Counted from the first letter of the stretch, positions 1 to 6,880 are shown. The stretch is DNA of 7,657 bases from Elusimicrobiota bacterium (GCA_016196785.1 JACPXA010000213.1:1-7657), one strand, 5' to 3'. Made by a program: numbers and translations. The notes: generated from the sequence alone by a model not told the origin.

Positions 1-393
1 ACCCATCGTGAGATGTCCGCTGAGCGGACGATCAGCCGGCGGAAATCCAGCCGTTTGACAGGTTTCTTCCACACCTTGGGCCAAGATCTTCAATGACTCT
101 TCGCCGTGGATGACCCCCACCCAGAGAACACGTGGGTGATCCAGGGTAGGGAATCCTCCAACCCCGGCGAACATCACGGTAAAGGGTGGCTGGCTCCGGG
201 GCCTCGCTTCGAGCGCCTGTTCCAGCATGGCGCGTTGGTCATCGGTCACCTCCCCCAAAAACCGCAGGGTCAGATGGAGGTTCTGCAGTTCCACCCATTT
301 GACATCTGCGCCGACCCGTGCCAATTGCTGGATGACTACTCTCACCTGACTCTGCACCTCCTCCGTCAACCGGACTGCAAGAAAGAGCCTCAT
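1..393 (-). CDS. thpR: RNA 2',3'-cyclic phosphodiesterase (ThpR/LigT, 2H family), C-terminus beyond window
   Basis: Partial gene: 131 codons are visible from ATG at 393, with no stop before the window edge; family members are usually about 175-190 residues, so the last third is missing. The start reads MRLFLAVRL, the typical first strand of the family. Both catalytic HxT motifs of the 2H phosphoesterase fold are present: NLHLTLRFLGE with H40/T42, and HLT at residues 127-129 just before the edge. Known family role: hydrolysis of 2',3'-cyclic phosphates on RNA ends, with reversible 2'-5' RNA ligation in vitro; cytosolic. The start ATG overlaps the stop of the upstream methyltransferase gene as ATGA (390-393), so translation is probably coupled and this is the last gene seen in the operon. 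No separate promoter is visible. Confidence 0.9.
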   Translation of the reverse strand, partial: MRLFLAVRLTEEVQSQVRVVIQQLARVGADVKWVELQNLHLTLRFLGEVTDDQRAMLEQALEARPRSQPPFTVMFAGVGGFPTLDHPRVLWVGVIHGEESLKILAQGVEETCQTAGFPPADRPLSGHLTMG

Positions 394-851
394 TGGGGGA
401 CCAGGTGGACGACGGTTTCGATGTGGGCGGTCTGGGGGAATAGGTCCACCGGTTGGACTGCTTGGACGTGAAAGCCTGATGTGAGCACCGCGAGATCACG
501 AGCTAATGTGCCAGGGTCACAGGATACATAAATGAGGTGGGCAGGGTGTAATTCACAGAGTACCGCCAGGATACGAGGAGAACATCCGGCACGCGGCGGA
601 TCGAGGACAATGGTCAATGGCTCACGCGGCGGCACCGAGCGCCGACAACGACTGAGAAACCGTTCCACCGGCTCTACATGAAACTGGGCATGGGGAATTT
701 CATTGAGGCAGGCGTTCGTTTGCGCATCATGGATGGCGGCTGGTTCCTCATCGACGCCGATGACCTCCTGAAAGCGCGCGGCTAAGGAAAGCGCAATAGC
801 CCCTACGCCACAATACAGATCAAAAAGTGTTCCCCCTCCCCCGTTGACCAT
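390..851 (-). CDS. rlmD: RlmD/RumA-family 23S rRNA (uracil-5-)-methyltransferase, C-terminal catalytic half (frameshifted from upstream part)
   Basis: This frame carries the Rossmann methyltransferase half of an RumA/RlmD/TrmA-type m5U methyltransferase. Visible motifs (numbered from ATG 851): SAM-binding DLYCGVGAIAL at 11-21, an acidic VDEEPAAI segment at about 33-40, LDPPRAG at 83-89, the catalytic nucleophile Cys111 in VSCDPGTLARDL, and a C-terminal HIETVVHL with the conserved Glu145 expected to act as base. It lacks the TRAM domain, the Fe-S cysteines and the RNA-binding middle domain, which are all in the overlapping reading frame upstream. It is therefore the distal half of one broken gene, not a separate enzyme. 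The ATG at 851 may be incidental: the true join lies around 832-842. The stop overlaps the thpR start (ATGA). Confidence 0.85.
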   Translation of the reverse strand: MVNGGGGTLFDLYCGVGAIALSLAARFQEVIGVDEEPAAIHDAQTNACLNEIPHAQFHVEPVERFLSRCRRSVPPREPLTIVLDPPRAGCSPRILAVLCELHPAHLIYVSCDPGTLARDLAVLTSGFHVQAVQPVDLFPQTAHIETVVHLVPQ

Positions 852-1792
852 GTCTTGACGACCTGGTACAGGGTTTCCGCCTGTGGGGTGTTCACCTGAA
901 AGAAGGAGCCCGGTGATACTCGGAGCCGCAAATTTCCCAGATGTTCCTCCAGGAAATCAGCGCCGTGCAGTTTTCGCCACCGAGGGCCGAGGATCACGTT
1001 GGTCCGGGCTGGGTTGATGTTCTGATGAAGGCCAACGAGCTCTGGGAAGTCACGGCATAGCGCTCGGACCACTGGGGATTCGTTGGGGAAATCAGGTGTG
1101 CGCGTCACAAACACGAGCAAGGCGCGGCGTTGGATCAGGCGAACCAATAAGTGTCGCACCCACCCCTGGTGCCGCGGGGCGTCATACGGCTCGAGGTGAT
1201 ATTGCGCCAGGAGCGTTTTCGTCTTGTTGAGAATTGCCACAGACAATTCCGGCTGGACGAGACACTCTTCAATGGGGACGATCTGATGAGTGCCGGGTGC
1301 GTAGAACCCCGAGATGACCCGGTGCCCATCCCAACCCACTGGTTGCTGGACCTTATTCCGGTAGCGCCAGGGATGGGCCATCCCTAACGTTGGGCTGACG
1401 CGGACCTCGCTCAGCCGGCCAATGCGCAGTAAGGTCTCTTCAACTAATTGGCGTTTGGCCTCAAGCTGCGCCTCATAAGTCAGGTGCTGCCAGGAACACC
1501 CCCCGCACACCTGGGTTGGCTGGTGACCGACGCAGAAATGGTAGGGACAGGGAGGGCTCACCCGCTGCGGGGCGGGGGTGAGGATGCGGACAATCTGTGC
1601 TCGGACATACCGAGGGTACGCCGCCGTGACCTCGGCCTCTAGTACATCGCCAGGACAGGCGTAGGGGACGAACACCACCCGCCCTTCCCAACGGCCAACC
1701 CCCTCTCCCCCCAGCGCGAGCCGATCCATGCGGACGGTCAAGCGGGTCCCCACCTGTGGCAAAGAAGCGAGAGAGTGAAGGGGTCGCGTCAT
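803..1792 (-). CDS. rlmD: RlmD/RumA-family 23S rRNA (uracil-5-)-methyltransferase, N-terminal part (TRAM and Fe-S region), ends at frameshift
   Basis: N-terminal two thirds of an m5U RNA methyltransferase. Numbered from ATG 1792: an OB-fold TRAM domain at about 13-71 (LGGEGVGRWEGRVVFVPYACPGD), then the [4Fe-4S] ligand region with Cys82, Cys87, Cys96 and Cys99 (CPYHFC ... CGGCSWQHL) and a later Cys177 (PIEECLVQ), and motif FFQVNTPQAETLY at 297-309. The frame then runs out into an unrelated tail ending at 803, just where the SAM motif should start; that motif continues in the -1 frame. I chose the ATG at 1792 because it overlaps the cinA stop as ATGA; an in-frame ATG at 1819 would add nine low-complexity residues. 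Known family role: C5 methylation of a specific uracil in 23S rRNA. The exact target (U1939 or U747) cannot be told from this sequence. Confidence 0.85.
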   Translation of the reverse strand: MTRPLHSLASLPQVGTRLTVRMDRLALGGEGVGRWEGRVVFVPYACPGDVLEAEVTAAYPRYVRAQIVRILTPAPQRVSPPCPYHFCVGHQPTQVCGGCSWQHLTYEAQLEAKRQLVEETLLRIGRLSEVRVSPTLGMAHPWRYRNKVQQPVGWDGHRVISGFYAPGTHQIVPIEECLVQPELSVAILNKTKTLLAQYHLEPYDAPRHQGWVRHLLVRLIQRRALLVFVTRTPDFPNESPVVRALCRDFPELVGLHQNINPARTNVILGPRWRKLHGADFLEEHLGNLRLRVSPGSFFQVNTPQAETLYQVVKTWSTGEGEHFLICIVA

Positions 1793-3051
1793 ACCCCGAG
1801 GAGGTGACGGCGGAGGCAATCGAGAGCGGCGGTGGCCATGCGGGTTTTTAGATCCTCCCGGTTGCCAGAAAATTGAAACCGCCAGGTCTGGGTGAGACGC
1901 GGCCCGGTGACCCCGATGTAGACCAGCCCAACCGGCTTGGCCTGGCTCCCTCCGGTGGGTCCCGCAATGCCAGTGACGGACAGCCCATAATCCGTTTGTG
2001 CTCGCCGACGGATGCCCGCCGCCATGGCTCGCGCCACAGGCTCAGACACCGCGCCCCATGCTGCCAGGGACCGCCGGGAGACCCCCAACCGTCGTTCTTT
2101 GGAACGGTTACTATACGTCACGATTCCCTCTAAAAGATATCGTGAGCTTCCCGGGATATTGGTTAACCGATGGGTGATGAGCCCACCGGTACAAGACTCG
2201 GCGACGGCGAGTGTCTTGTGGTGTTTGGCCAGCCAGGCGCCCGCCACGCCTTCGAGCGTGTCACCATCTTCCCCGAACACATCTGCCCCGAGCGCCTGAC
2301 GGAACCGCCGCCGAATCACCTGGAGGGTCCTAGCGACCGAGTGAGGAGATGGTCCTTGAATGGTGACTTTCACATCAATCACCGCGTGGTGGGCTAGAAT
2401 TCCAAACTGAATAGCTTGGGTTCGGGGCAGTGGGATGGCTTCCCGCACTGGTTGAATCCGCTCGTCTACCGCGGATTCCGGTTGACCCGCAACCCGCAGT
2501 GTGAGACTGACGGTCGCCGGCGGTCGAAACCGTCGTCTGAGGAGCGGGAAAAGCGCTTGTTCTGCCATCGGCTCCATCTCTGACGAAGGGCCAGGTAAGA
2601 GCGCTATCAGCGTTCCACGCCGTGGCAAGTCGAGGAGTTGACCCGGGGCGGTCCCAACACGATTGGGGATGGGTGTGGCATCTTCAATGAGATAAGCCTG
2701 CCGGCGATTTTCCTCGGGCATCGGGATCCCACGGGTGACAAACCGCTGTTGGATCTTCCGGAGGATGGCTGGTTGGAACACTAATCGTCGTTTCAGAACT
2801 TGAGCCATGACCTCCACCGTGAGGTCATCAAAGGTGGGGCCTAACCCGCCCGTGCAAATCAGCACATCGCTCCGCCGAATGGCCTCTTGGAACACCCCCC
2901 CCATCGTGGCTCGATCATCCCCCACCGTGATCGCCAACGCTGGCGGCAGTCCAAGCGCCGCAAGCTGCTCACCAAAATACACGATATGGGTATTCAGTTT
3001 ACCAGTCAGCAACTCTGTGCCGATGAACAGGATCTCAATATGCGGATTCAT
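1789..3051 (-). CDS. cinA: CinA family protein: MoCF-like pyrophosphatase domain plus nicotinamide-nucleotide amidase domain
   Basis: Full-length two-domain CinA, 420 residues, within the usual 410-430 range. The N-terminal MoCF/COG1058 domain shows GTELLTGKLNTH (11-22), CTGGLGPTFDDLT (66-78) and LPGPSSEME (152-160). The C-terminal PncC/COG1546 domain shows VAESCTGGLITHRLT (283-297), VTYSNRSK (311-318), VTGIAGPTGGS (359-369) and KPVGLVYIG (372-380). Family role: C-terminal deamidation of nicotinamide mononucleotide to nicotinate mononucleotide in NAD recycling, with an N-terminal ADP-ribose pyrophosphatase activity in some members; cytosolic. The name comes from competence/damage induction in other bacteria, and nothing here shows such regulation. 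It starts 11 nt after livF with no convincing Shine-Dalgarno, and its stop overlaps the rlmD-like start, so it reads as an internal operon gene. Confidence 0.95.
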   Translation of the reverse strand: MNPHIEILFIGTELLTGKLNTHIVYFGEQLAALGLPPALAITVGDDRATMGGVFQEAIRRSDVLICTGGLGPTFDDLTVEVMAQVLKRRLVFQPAILRKIQQRFVTRGIPMPEENRRQAYLIEDATPIPNRVGTAPGQLLDLPRRGTLIALLPGPSSEMEPMAEQALFPLLRRRFRPPATVSLTLRVAGQPESAVDERIQPVREAIPLPRTQAIQFGILAHHAVIDVKVTIQGPSPHSVARTLQVIRRRFRQALGADVFGEDGDTLEGVAGAWLAKHHKTLAVAESCTGGLITHRLTNIPGSSRYLLEGIVTYSNRSKERRLGVSRRSLAAWGAVSEPVARAMAAGIRRRAQTDYGLSVTGIAGPTGGSQAKPVGLVYIGVTGPRLTQTWRFQFSGNREDLKTRMATAALDCLRRHLLGV

Positions 3052-3062
3052 ACATTAGTGTT

Positions 3063-3779
3063 CTAGTGTCCGAGGTAGGCGTGCTGGACCTGTTCGTTGC
3101 ACAACAGTGCCGAGCCGGTTCCCTCCAACACGATCCGGCCGCCCTCCAGCACATAGGCCCGATGGGCGATAAGGAGCGCCTGCCTCGCGTTCTGCTCGAC
3201 CAAAAGGATGGTCATCCCTTGGCGATTGAGTTCCTGGATGATGTTCAGGATGCGTTCCGCCACCAGGGGGGCTAACCCCATGGAGGGTTCATCCAACATT
3301 AAGAGGCGTGGCCTGGCCATCAGCGCCCGTCCGATCGCCAGCATCTGTTGTTCTCCACCCGACAGCGTTCCTCCCAACTGCTCCTGCCGTTCCCGCAGGA
3401 CAGGAAACCGCTGCCAGACCTGATGGAGATCCGCCTCCACCGTGTCTCTTGCGCCCGACCCAGAACGAGCGAAGGCTCCCATCAGAAGGTTCTCCCGCAC
3501 AGTCAAACGAGGAAAGATGCGCCGTCCTTCAGGGACTTGGGTCACCCCCAGGGCGGCGACCCGATGAGGCGCTACGCCGAGCAGCGAGTGTCCTTGGAAA
3601 CGGATTGCTCCACTGGCGTGAGGGCACAGGCCGGAAATGGTCTTGAGCAACGTTGTTTTCCCAGCCCCATTCGCGCCGATGAGGCTGACGATCTCCCCCT
3701 CACGCACGGTGAGGCTAACCCCCCGGATCGCCGCAATCTGTCTCCCATGCCAGGTATGGACATCGCTCAGCTCAAGCAT
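3063..3779 (-). CDS. livF: Branched-chain amino acid ABC transporter ATP-binding protein LivF
   Basis: A 238-residue ABC ATPase of normal LivF length. Visible motifs: Walker A GANGAGKTT (35-43), Q-loop and LivF hallmark TQVPEGRRIFPRLTVRENL (80-98), signature LSGGEQQML (139-147), Walker B LLMLDEPSMGLAP (159-171), and LLVEQNARQAL (192-202), where Gln replaces the switch histidine as is usual for LivF. It should pair with LivG on the cytoplasmic face to drive import through LivH/LivM. Its ATG lies 8 nt inside the livG stop region, so translation is probably coupled. Related transporters for urea (UrtE) or short amides share this architecture. EGRRIFP and the neighbours favour the Liv group, but the substrate cannot be fixed without the binding protein. 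Confidence 0.95.
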   Translation of the reverse strand: MLELSDVHTWHGRQIAAIRGVSLTVREGEIVSLIGANGAGKTTLLKTISGLCPHASGAIRFQGHSLLGVAPHRVAALGVTQVPEGRRIFPRLTVRENLLMGAFARSGSGARDTVEADLHQVWQRFPVLRERQEQLGGTLSGGEQQMLAIGRALMARPRLLMLDEPSMGLAPLVAERILNIIQELNRQGMTILLVEQNARQALLIAHRAYVLEGGRIVLEGTGSALLCNEQVQHAYLGH

Positions 3780-4539
3780 GTCGAGATTTTCCCAAATACG
3801 CCTCGATCACCCGGGGGTTGCTGCGGACCTCATCCGGCGTCCCCTCGGCGATCTTCACGCCATAGTCGAGGACCACAATCCGGTCGGAGATTCCCATCAC
3901 AACCCGCATCTGATGCTCAATGAGCAGGATGGTGATCCCCTGCGCCTGGATCCTCAGAATGAGCTGCATGAGCTCCTCGCTTTCCGTGGGGTTCATCCCT
4001 GCGGTGGGTTCATCTAAGAGCAACAGCTTGGGCTCTACAGCCAGTGCGCGGGCGATCTCGAGCCGCCGTTGGTTCCCGTACGAGAGGTTCTTCGCCAACT
4101 CATTCCCTTGGGCCAGTAATCCAACGAACTGCAGCGTCTCCCGCGCCATGTGTTGGATCTCCTCTTCCTCATCGTAAAAGGCCGCGGTGCGGAAGAGGGC
4201 GGGTAACACCTCGGACTGCGTCCGACAGTGACGGCCCACCATCACGTTCTCCATGACGGTCATGTTGGCAAACAGCCGGATGTTCTGAAACGTCCGGGCG
4301 ACCCCCTCTTTAGCGATGACGTGGGCTGGTAAATGGTTCAGACGGCGGGTTCGAAAATAGAGGTCCCCCGTATCCACGCGGACCACCCCCGTCAGGGCAT
4401 TGAAGAAGGTGGTTTTCCCAGCCCCGTTGGGGCCGATGAGCCCGATGATCTCCCCTTCGGCGATGACGAGATCCACGTGATCCAGCGCACAAAGCCCTCC
4501 GAAGGCCTTCGTCACCTGTCGGGCTTCCAGCAGTTTCAT
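3772..4539 (-). CDS. livG: Branched-chain amino acid ABC transporter ATP-binding protein LivG
   Basis: A 255-residue ABC ATPase with LivG features: Walker A GPNGAGKTTFFNALTG (36-51), Q-loop ARTFQNIRLFANMTVMENV (81-99), signature LSYGNQRRLEIARAL (152-166), Walker B LLLLDEPTAGMNPTE (172-186) and switch His209 in LLIEHQM. The 'AGMNPTE' after Walker B and the 'RTFQNIRLF' Q-loop distinguish it from LivF. It starts with ATG at 4539, which shares ATGA with the livM stop. A purine-rich GAGGGCGGCGA lies just upstream and can serve as ribosome binding site. It should form the ATPase heterodimer with LivF. Confidence 0.95.
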   Translation of the reverse strand: MKLLEARQVTKAFGGLCALDHVDLVIAEGEIIGLIGPNGAGKTTFFNALTGVVRVDTGDLYFRTRRLNHLPAHVIAKEGVARTFQNIRLFANMTVMENVMVGRHCRTQSEVLPALFRTAAFYDEEEEIQHMARETLQFVGLLAQGNELAKNLSYGNQRRLEIARALAVEPKLLLLDEPTAGMNPTESEELMQLILRIQAQGITILLIEHQMRVVMGISDRIVVLDYGVKIAEGTPDEVRSNPRVIEAYLGKSRHA

Positions 4540-5519
4540 TCGCCGCCCTCGAGTGTTAGCTCAAGCGCCCGTCGGCGGCTTGGGAATAACCCTTGCGGCC
4601 GGTACACCGCAATCACCATGAGCGCTAGCCCAAAGATGAGATACCGATAGTTGATGAATTGACTGCCTAAGAGCGTCCGCAGCGCCTCCGGCAAGCCAAT
4701 GATGAGGACTGCTCCCATCAAGACCCCCGGCAGCGACCCCATCCCCCCTAACACGATGGCGCACACAAGCAGCACCGACTCCCAAAAGGTAAAGGACTCT
4801 GGGGTGACGAACCGCTCCCAGTGAACGAAGATGGCCCCCGCCGTCCCTGCAAAGGCCGCGCTTATGGCGAAGGCCAGGAGCTTCAGCCGTGCGACCGGCA
4901 CGCCGAGGATCTCCGCGGCAACCTCATCCTCCCGAATTGCTGCCCAGGCCCGCCCAATGCGGGAGTGATCAATCCGATAGCATAGCACCACCCCCAACAC
5001 CACGCACACCAAAATCATGTAATAGAAATGGATGTTCGTGGAACAGGTGAACCCGAAGAAGCGAGGCGCCGCGATGGTCTGTCCCACGCGGGGGAGTCCT
5101 TTCGGACCATTGGTCAGGGAATCCCAGTTGTTCAGGACCAAGCGGGTAATCTCCCCAAAACCCAGCGTGACGATGGCCAGATAGTCCCCACGGAGGCGCA
5201 ATCCCGGGATCCCAATGGCGATGCGCACCAACACGCTGATCGTCACCGCCGCCGCCAACGACACCAGGAATGGAACACGGTGAATGGACAAGAGCGCGGC
5301 GGTATAGGCCCCGATCGCATAGAACGCCATGAACCCCAGGTCTAAAAGTCCAACAAACCCGACCACAAGATTCAACCCTAAGGCCAATAGGGCATAGAGT
5401 CCAATGACGCCGGCCAGCCGAATGAGAAAGGCCCAGGACGTTTCAACGACCAGCCAAGGCGCGATCACCAACGAGAGCAGGAGGCTCCCGAGTAGTCCAC
5501 GTGTGATCATAGGTCGCAT
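4536..5519 (-). CDS. livM: Branched-chain amino acid ABC transporter permease LivM
   Basis: A 327-residue polytopic inner-membrane permease. Hydrophobic segments start at about residues 9-25 and recur through the protein to about 293-306, compatible with eight or more helices. LivM landmarks: LVVGFVGLLDLGFMAFYAIGAY region (51-72), GLRLRGDYLAIVTLGFGEI (106-124), TNGPKGLPRV (136-145), the cytoplasmic coupling loop GRAWAAIREDEVAAEILG (189-206) that contacts the ATPases, and GGMGSLPG (258-265). It forms the translocation pore with LivH, but no livH lies next to it: the gene immediately upstream is an AAA_14/DUF4143 ATPase. The ATG at 5519 has only a weak GCGAGAG upstream. It is 9 nt after, and in the same frame as, the TAG stop of the ATPase, so translation may depend on reinitiation. 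A second ATG is three codons in. Confidence 0.95.
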   Translation of the reverse strand: MRPMITRGLLGSLLLSLVIAPWLVVETSWAFLIRLAGVIGLYALLALGLNLVVGFVGLLDLGFMAFYAIGAYTAALLSIHRVPFLVSLAAAVTISVLVRIAIGIPGLRLRGDYLAIVTLGFGEITRLVLNNWDSLTNGPKGLPRVGQTIAAPRFFGFTCSTNIHFYYMILVCVVLGVVLCYRIDHSRIGRAWAAIREDEVAAEILGVPVARLKLLAFAISAAFAGTAGAIFVHWERFVTPESFTFWESVLLVCAIVLGGMGSLPGVLMGAVLIIGLPEALRTLLGSQFINYRYLIFGLALMVIAVYRPQGLFPSRRRALELTLEGGE

Positions 5520-5528
5520 TCTCTCGCC

Positions 5529-6845
5529 CTATAGGCGGGATTCGGCGAGCAGAAAATCTTCGAACGTCAGGCCGACAAGATGCGATGTTTCGTAGCGTTC
5601 GGTGTTGATCACCCAGAGTTTCGATTGGGGAAAATTTTTTGGAAACCAGGAAAATTCCAAAGGGGAAGTCTTCCCCTTTTTTACTTCAATGAAAAGATCG
5701 GGTTGCACGACATAATCGAGCTCATGCTCGTTGCTGGACCAAAAAGCCAAGCGCTCCGGTAAGTCCTTCCCATCACGCGCGGCTCGTCGCCAGAGTTCCT
5801 GGGCGATTAACCATTCCAAGAATGCCCCTTGCGTCGTCTCATCCAACTGCTGGTACCCCTGAACAGTCCGCAGATGGGTAGGATGCCAAGCCACGGCGCA
5901 CAGGAGATTGATCAAGGCAAATTTGCTCGGGCGCCGCATCAGGTGCACTTGGCGCGAACAGTCCCAGGCATGCACGGTTCCAAGAATCGACAAATCCGCG
6001 AGCAAGTCGAGATATCCCGCCGCGACCGTGTTATTGGACAATCCGGTCTCCCGGGCCAGTTTGGCTTGCCCCACAGGAGAACCACCGTGCCGAAGCAAGC
6101 ATTCCAGAATCGCTAACAGGGAAGCGCGTGAGCGTCCAGAAGCCGCACACTCCCCGTAGATCCAATCCCGCATGGATTCCACGACATATTCGGGAAGATA
6201 CCCTTTCGAGGCCAGCTGACCCAGGGCCGCGGGGGAACCGCCTGAAAGGAGGTAGGAGGTCAGTGTTTGATCGCCCAGTGTGTCTCCGCAAAGGGTCTTA
6301 AAATGACGATAGGAAACAGGCGTAAATAAGTACGTGGTTCGGGAAAGCCGGCCTTTGCGGCCCGGGAGGCGCTCAGTCCCTCGTCGCAGATCACGCGCCT
6401 TGGAACCGGTCGTCACCACAAGCGCGGATCGCAGCTCGCCTGCGTCAATCAGACGTTTGACGCTTTGTTCCCAATTTTCAATGGCGATTATTTCATCGAT
6501 GAAGAGACGACGAACCTTGGCCCGGCTGGCGTAGAGAGGAATCAACTCACGAATGGCCTCGCTCAACGCTTGCGCATGTTGGATTTCGTCCCCATTGAGA
6601 TAAAAACACGATCCCGGACCGAAGTCCCGGATGGTTTGCCAAACCTGTTCTTCCAGCCATGTACTTTTTCCGTATTGCCGAGCGCCGCGGACGAGAATCA
6701 ACCCTGGCTCTTGCGGCAGAGAGGATAAGCCGAAATCAAACGGAAACACATACGGGGCTTCCTGCAACTGGTCGCGGTGAGGCAGTATCCCTGGTTGATC
6801 GATTTGGCCGGATGAAAGGGCTTGGTTAATCTCTCTAACGTTCAC
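5529..6845 (-). CDS. AAA_14 / DUF4143 family ATP-binding protein (function unknown)
   Basis: A 438-residue soluble ATPase of the AAA_14 plus DUF4143 type. Visible parts in order: Walker A GARQYGKST (54-62), Walker B RLFIDEI (113-119), sensor-like VVTTGSKARDLRRG (143-156), a helix-turn-helix-like stretch QAKLARETGLSNNTVAAGYLDLL (260-282), then the DUF4143 region with FLEWLIAQELW (342-352) and a PD-(D/E)XK-like tail: Glu344, Asp377 in ELDYVV, and IEVKK (386-390). The family is widespread and often orphan or mobile; its biochemical role is unsettled and I do not assign one. The start is GTG at 6845: an in-frame TAA lies four codons upstream, there is no Shine-Dalgarno, and the next alternatives (TTG codon 27, GTG codon 33) cut into the conserved front. 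The gene occupies the place where livH would normally precede livM. Its 3' end contains an AT-rich stretch unlike the liv genes, which fits acquisition. Confidence 0.85.
   Translation of the reverse strand: MNVREINQALSSGQIDQPGILPHRDQLQEAPYVFPFDFGLSSLPQEPGLILVRGARQYGKSTWLEEQVWQTIRDFGPGSCFYLNGDEIQHAQALSEAIRELIPLYASRAKVRRLFIDEIIAIENWEQSVKRLIDAGELRSALVVTTGSKARDLRRGTERLPGRKGRLSRTTYLFTPVSYRHFKTLCGDTLGDQTLTSYLLSGGSPAALGQLASKGYLPEYVVESMRDWIYGECAASGRSRASLLAILECLLRHGGSPVGQAKLARETGLSNNTVAAGYLDLLADLSILGTVHAWDCSRQVHLMRRPSKFALINLLCAVAWHPTHLRTVQGYQQLDETTQGAFLEWLIAQELWRRAARDGKDLPERLAFWSSNEHELDYVVQPDLFIEVKKGKTSPLEFSWFPKNFPQSKLWVINTERYETSHLVGLTFEDFLLAESRL
5659..5682 (+). terminator. Terminator-like hairpin and T tract, antisense within the ATPase gene
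   Basis: On the plus strand AAAGGGGAA (5659-5667), a GTC loop and TTCCCCTTT (5671-5679) form a perfect 9-bp stem that runs into a six-T tract (5677-5682). This has the form of an intrinsic terminator for plus-strand transcription, although no plus-strand gene is seen before it. Read on the minus strand, the same stem lies inside the ATPase codons (VKKGKTSPLE), preceded by A6 and followed by only three T, so it is a poor terminator in that direction. It may be only a by-product of the Lys/Pro codons. Confidence 0.35.
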
Positions 6846-6877
6846 AACGTTAGTTTACCTAACGTTTATAACGTTAG
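6835..6877. promoter_or_regulatory. Two tandem 19-bp palindromes straddling the ATPase start codon (putative operator or mRNA hairpins)
   Basis: Four copies of one 8-mer in alternating orientation: CTAACGTT 6835-6842, AACGTTAG 6846-6853, CTAACGTT 6859-6866 and AACGTTAG 6870-6877. They form two perfect palindromes, CTAACGTT-N3-AACGTTAG, with centres 24 bp apart and a 5-bp gap. The 3-nt spacer of the proximal one (6843-6845) is precisely the GTG start codon of the ATPase read on the minus strand. The block also covers the best promoter candidate. Such symmetry is typical of a dimer-binding operator; in RNA it would give two 8-bp hairpins, one presenting the start codon in its loop. The regulator is unknown; autoregulation by the helix-turn-helix-like part of the ATPase is a guess. 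Confidence 0.7.
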
Positions 6878-6880
6878 CAA
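6852..6880 (-). promoter_or_regulatory. Possible sigma70-type promoter for the ATPase gene
   Basis: On the minus strand TTGCTA (6880-6875) and TAAACT (6857-6852) are separated by 17 bp; each matches four of six consensus positions. Transcription would begin within a few bases of the GTG at 6845, giving a leaderless or nearly leaderless mRNA, consistent with the missing Shine-Dalgarno. An alternative -10, TATAAA (6870-6865), lies in the distal palindrome but lacks a well-spaced -35. Either way the palindromes overlap the core promoter, the usual place for a repressor site. Confidence 0.35.

Noticed and set aside
106..471. Plus-strand 121-codon open frame at the window start
   Set aside because: It lies opposite thpR and the end of the methyltransferase, whose minus-strand motifs (HLT, SCDPGTLARDL) are unmistakable.
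1384..1391. A further CTAACGTT copy inside the methyltransferase gene
   Set aside because: It is a single half-site with no paired inverted copy, within coding sequence; expected by chance.
3348..3923. Long plus-strand open frame (191 codons) opposite livF and livG
   Set aside because: It is the antisense shadow of two clear ABC ATPase genes with complete motifs; its translation is low-complexity and Arg/Pro/Ser-rich, with no family pattern.
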